In this document: positions 36,073 through 38,779 of the stretch, one piece after another
Position numbering within the stretch: position 1 is the first letter of the stretch
Layout of the letters: each line of letters begins with the position of its first letter
DNA from: Wenzhouxiangella sp. XN79A
Lineage (GTDB): Bacteria > Pseudomonadota > Gammaproteobacteria > Xanthomonadales > Wenzhouxiangellaceae
Length of the DNA stretch: 38,779 nucleotides
Assembly: GCF_012272825.1 (NCBI RefSeq)
Contig: NZ_JAAWWS010000150.1
Span: 16,520-55,298 of the forward strand
Reading direction: 5' to 3'
Translations under genes and position numbers: made by a program
The notes under the pieces: generated by a model
What the model was told of the DNA's origin: nothing
Database searches by the model: none
Seen by the model: the letters and a program-made list of their open reading frames with translations, nothing else

Positions 36073-37119
36073 TCAGCCCTCGGCCGGAACAGCCAGGTAG
36101 GCCTCCAGCGGGCGGCGCAGGCTGTAGGGTGCCGCCGCCGCCCGGCCGATTCGCAGCATCAGCAGCGGATGCTCGGCACCCCGACCCAGCCACCGGGCGA
36201 ACTCGGCGCGCAGTTCCGGCACTTCGATCGGTTGATTGATGTAGGCGTGCTTCAGATCGAGCGCGGTCGCCGTGAGCGTCAGCCGCTGGACCACCCGTCC
36301 GGTTTCCACCCAGCTCGGTACCTCGTCGCGCTCGGCGACCAGCACGGCCAGCGCCGACGACGACCGGATGTGTTCGGCATCGCGTCGGTTCTGTGGCCCG
36401 GCCTTCAGAACCAGGCCGGAAATCGCCCGGCCCAGCCACTGCGGCAGTGAAGGTTGGCCCATGACCACGGCGGACAGACCGTCGGCATGCTCGAGGGCCG
36501 ACTCGGGATTGAATCGGATCCACCGCGTCAACTCGCGCCGGAACCCGGCATCGTCCAGCTGCGTAACGTTGCCGCGCTCGACGAATCGAACCACCGATTC
36601 GATGGACTCGGCGCCTTCGAGCACCAGCGTACGGACCCCTTGGCCACGGCCGGCCGCCGACAGCGCCTCGCGCTCGGCACTGGAAAGCGGCGAGGCATCG
36701 TATGCGCTTCGGGTGCACTGGCGAACCGCGATGGCCCGGTATCGTTCGAGTTCGCCCGGGCCCTCCCGGCGGTGGAAGGTCAGGCGGATGTCCGGTGTAT
36801 CGCCGCAGACATCGATCTCGCAATCGAACCCGTTGACGCCGGCCGCGATCCGGATGTTCTCGGCCATGCAGCCCAGGCTCTTGAACAGGTGCGCATCGTT
36901 CGGATCGACCCTCGGGCAGCGCCGGTCGTCGTCGGGCTGGATCAGAATCGCCGGAATCTCGGGATCGATGCGGACACGCCACGGCTGCGTGTTGTGACTG
37001 GAGGCCGCCAGGGCCCCGGCCCGGATCCACGCCCGGAAATCCGGCGGGGCATCCGGGGTCGGTCGGGGCAGTTGGCGCTGAGCACGCGCTGCGGCGACAT
37101 GATCACTGCGGCTCGACAT
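36073..37119 (-). CDS. Acg-type FMN-binding nitroreductase homologue
   Basis: A 348-residue protein of the Acg/Rv2032 branch of the nitroreductase superfamily. Recognised from ALAASSHNTQPWRVRI near residue 37 (the FMN-contacting SSHNTQPW motif), a duplicated nitroreductase half-fold, and a C-terminal LLMLRIGRAAAAPYSLRRPLEAYL. Mycobacterial Acg has a lid over FMN and no demonstrated nitroreductase activity, so the enzymatic role is open; flavin storage or stress response are proposals. The start at 37119 has GGAG six bases upstream. It is transcribed convergently with the azurin unit, with 32 bp between stop codons. Confidence 0.9.
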   Translation of the reverse strand: MSSRSDHVAAARAQRQLPRPTPDAPPDFRAWIRAGALAASSHNTQPWRVRIDPEIPAILIQPDDDRRCPRVDPNDAHLFKSLGCMAENIRIAAGVNGFDCEIDVCGDTPDIRLTFHRREGPGELERYRAIAVRQCTRSAYDASPLSSAEREALSAAGRGQGVRTLVLEGAESIESVVRFVERGNVTQLDDAGFRRELTRWIRFNPESALEHADGLSAVVMGQPSLPQWLGRAISGLVLKAGPQNRRDAEHIRSSSALAVLVAERDEVPSWVETGRVVQRLTLTATALDLKHAYINQPIEVPELRAEFARWLGRGAEHPLLMLRIGRAAAAPYSLRRPLEAYLAVPAEG

Positions 37120-37404
37120 CCTTCGCTCCAACTCGATACAGGACCCGACGCTAACAGCGGCGCGACCGGGCGCGCAAGCCGCCCTGGCTGGCGCCGAGGC
37201 GGTTCGCCGGGCCGATCGGGCGGCGGTTGCTTCCGATTCGCCGCGCCTCGAGAACGCCTGGCCGACCACGCGGGATGTCAGGCAGCACACGGAGCCCCTG
37301 CGCACGCGCGCCTTGCCCACACCGCTGATGCCAGGGCGGTGTGCGCCCGAAGCTGCCGCTCGGCCCCCTCGCAAAGGGAGAGCCGGACCGGCACTGCGGA
37401 TACG
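37120..37404. other. Gene-free interval between the Acg-type gene and cspA-like terminator
   Basis: About 285 bp of GC-rich sequence. It should hold the promoter of the gene ending at 36073. Frames on both strands are short and have no ribosome site or recognisable product. Confidence 0.5.
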
Positions 37405-37430
37405 AAAACGCCCCGCACGAAGGCGGGGCG
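37405..37430 (-). terminator. Terminator of the cold-shock gene
   Basis: On the minus strand CGCCCCGC pairs with GCGGGGCG around a six-base loop and is followed by TTTT. It lies 26 bp beyond the stop codon. Confidence 0.88.
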
Positions 37431-37455
37431 TCGGGGTGCTGCTACGAAGTCGCGA

Positions 37456-37665
37456 TCAGATCGTGACGACGTTCGAAGCCTGCGGACCCTTGGCGCCATC
37501 GGTGACGTCGAACGACACCTTCTGGCCCTCGGCCAGGCTCTTGAAGCCCGAACCGGTCAGTGCGCTGAAGTGCACGAACACGTCCTTGCCGCCATCATCC
37601 TGCGAAATGAAACCGAAACCCTTCGCGTCGTTGAACCACTTCACCGTACCTGTTGCATTACTCAT
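37456..37665 (-). CDS. Cold-shock domain protein (CspA family)
   Basis: A 69-residue single OB-fold nucleic-acid chaperone. RNP1 is KGFGFI and RNP2 VFVHF; the rest ([14 protein letters not shown]..., [20 protein letters not shown]) is canonical. It melts RNA secondary structure; whether it is cold-induced cannot be told. The long gene-free stretch upstream (37666-37996) is compatible with the long 5' leader typical of these genes. Confidence 0.97.
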   Translation of the reverse strand: MSNATGTVKWFNDAKGFGFISQDDGGKDVFVHFSALTGSGFKSLAEGQKVSFDVTDGAKGPQASNVVTI

Positions 37666-37996
37666 TGATCTGTACTCTTTTTGATAGTCATGAAAACCGG
37701 GCGGCCCGAAAGCACGAGCCCGGGGTGCTGCTGCCCGCTCCGCAATGGATCGGGGTCTTCAGGAGGGTGAAATTGAAGGGTAATCTCGGCACCGTCCTAC
37801 CCGGTTCCGGGGATCGCGACGCATCGCGGTGCCGGTCGAGCGGGAGGTGGCTGAAGGAACGCTAGAAAATCAACCACTGCTGTTGTGCAGCTACGGAGGA
37901 CTATACGCCCTTTCTTCGCGAATAGGGGAAATACTTTCGATCCGGAAATCAGGGGCCTGCCGCGGCCCGGGCCGTATCCTGCCCCGCTCGGCCGCC
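37666..37996 (-). promoter_or_regulatory. Probable long leader/promoter region of the cold-shock gene
   Basis: 330 bp without a supported gene. On the minus strand it contains several short GC-rich dyads, and an AAAGAG ribosome site lies just before the cspA-type ATG. A precise promoter is not assigned. Confidence 0.4.
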
Positions 37997-38144
37997 TCAG
38001 TGCCCGTAGCTGACCACCCGGGCGAGCCGCCAGCCGTCGGTTTCCCGTTTCCAGATGTGCAGGAAATCGAACGTGCCGCAGTCGTCGGCGCCGTCGACCT
38101 CGTGGCAGAACCGATGCTGGCCCTCGTGGATCGCGCCATAGCCC
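37997..38144 (-). pseudogene. C-terminal remnant of an NTF2-like (DUF4440/SnoaL-type) protein
   Basis: About 48 codons encoding HEGQHRFCHEVDG...FDFLHIWKRETDGWRLARVVSYGH and a stop. The end (HIWKR-x-x-DGWRLARVVSYGH) is the last two strands of DUF4440-type NTF2-like domains, which are normally about 120-150 residues long. The match ends where the REP-like hairpin and transposase region begin, and no start codon with a ribosome site is present. The gene was most likely cut by insertion of the transposase unit. Confidence 0.65.
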
Positions 38145-38163
38145 GTGCCTTTGGGACAGGCAC
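38145..38163. repeat. REP-like hairpin next to the transposase
   Basis: GTGCCTTTGGGACAGGCAC forms a GTGCCT/AGGCAC stem, followed by TTTGTAG. GTAG next to a short palindrome is typical of sequences recognised by REP-associated tyrosine transposases, and one is encoded 100 bp downstream. Confidence 0.6.
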
Positions 38164-38261
38164 TTTGTAGGAAAAACACTGACACAGATTCGCGCTGTTC
38201 TCCTATTTTTTTTGCAGCGGCATTGGGACTAGGCTGGCCCTATTCCCTTATCGACATACCC

Positions 38262-38779
38262 ATGCCGCAAGCGCGAAAACGACTGGTCTCGACCGAAATG
38301 ACGCCGTTCTATCACGTGGTTTCACGCTGCGTGCGGCGGCAGTTTCTCTGCGGCCTCGATCCCTTGACCGGCCGGGACTATTCCGGTCGAAAGCAGGAGA
38401 TCAAGGACCGCCTTGCCTTGCTGTCCGAGGTCTTTGCGGTCGACGTCTGCGCCTATGCGATTCTCTCCAACCACTACCACCTGGTCCTGCACGTCGATCC
38501 AGAGCGCGCCATGGCCTGGGACGATCTCGAACTGGCGCGTCGCTGGACCCGCCTGTTCAGAGGCCCGGCGGTCGTTCGCGCCTTCGCGAACGGGCAGTCG
38601 CTGACCGAAGCTCAGGAAAAAGTCGCCCGGAAGCATCTGGCGGAGTACCGAAATCGCCTGGGCAGCCTGTCCTGGTTCATGAAATGCCTGAACGAGCCCA
38701 TCGCCCGGCAAGCCAACGCCGAAGACAACGTCACCGGCCACTTCTGGCAGTCGCGCTTCTACAGCCAGGCGCTGCTGGA
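38262..38779 (+). CDS. REP-associated tyrosine transposase (Y1/HUH), 3' end beyond the window
   Basis: Open from ATG 38262 to the end of the window (172 codons). The start TPFYHVVSRCVRRQFLCG and the HUH metal-binding motif NHYHLVLHV (His about 71 and 73) identify the IS200/IS605-related Y1 transposase fold. CLNEPIARQANAEDNVTGHFWQSRFYSQALL is typical of the longer REP-associated subgroup. The catalytic tyrosine should lie near or beyond the window end. Such enzymes cut and join single-stranded REP hairpins; one lies just upstream. Whether it is intact cannot be judged here. Confidence 0.9.
   Translation, partial: MPQARKRLVSTEMTPFYHVVSRCVRRQFLCGLDPLTGRDYSGRKQEIKDRLALLSEVFAVDVCAYAILSNHYHLVLHVDPERAMAWDDLELARRWTRLFRGPAVVRAFANGQSLTEAQEKVARKHLAEYRNRLGSLSWFMKCLNEPIARQANAEDNVTGHFWQSRFYSQALL

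Overview
The window is high-G+C DNA from a gammaproteobacterium. NirS, NsrR, NnrS, azurin, AlkB, a slipin/NfeD pair and a REP-associated transposase together suggest a denitrifying, probably marine or halophilic, hydrocarbon-degrading lineage near Xanthomonadales/Chromatiales. Genus is a guess (Wenzhouxiangella-like). Most of the window is ordinary chromosome with tight short operons. The exceptions are a repeat-laden start (1-700), a lower-G+C island beside a tRNA gene (about 14.58-21.44 kb), and a transposase running off the right end.

Layout. 1-700: a duplicated block of 30-bp tandem repeats. 714-2008 (-): alpha/beta hydrolase and NRDE/TANGO2 protein. 2083-5164 (+): SIMPL protein, NfeD protease, slipin. 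5293-5926: a long inverted repeat without genes. 6029-9030 (-): S9 peptidase and quinone oxidoreductase. 9158-11970 (+): two DUF454 membrane proteins, nnrS and nsrR, with a 262-bp MITE-like element lying exactly at the nnrS start. 11995-14438: YeiH, OsmC, VOC and GNAT proteins. 14580-21443: two tandem cassettes bounded by copies of the tRNA-Arg(ACG) anticodon-loop sequence. 21482-22567 (-): alkane monooxygenase. 22754-26195 (+): porin and nirS behind an FNR-type box and an NsrR-type box. 26306-36040: TonB receptor, universal stress protein, Kef-type antiporter, P-type ATPase, azurin and di-heme protein. 36073-37665 (-): Acg-type nitroreductase and cold-shock protein. 37997-38779: NTF2-like gene remnant, REP-like hairpin and REP-associated transposase.

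How the genes fit together. NsrR, NnrS, a DUF454 protein, the porin and NirS form a nitrite/nitric-oxide module. NsrR-type operators lie before both transcription units, and azurin is a plausible electron donor to NirS. No heme d1 synthesis genes or nitric oxide reductase are in the window.

Most unusual part. The sequence GGTTCGTAGCC (tRNA-Arg anticodon loop and its flanks) occurs at 14658, 17389 and 21403 and delimits two cassettes of 2731 and 4014 bp. Each carries cargo genes, a paralogous two-gene module and several copies of an approximately 100-bp repeat. That repeat is built from the tRNA-Arg 3' end with two extra hairpins placed in the T-loop. Across eight copies the hairpin arms change in a compensating way, so the fold is conserved rather than the sequence. 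No recombinase is visible inside. This looks like an undescribed cassette system using tRNA-derived, folded attachment sites; the mobility part is inference.
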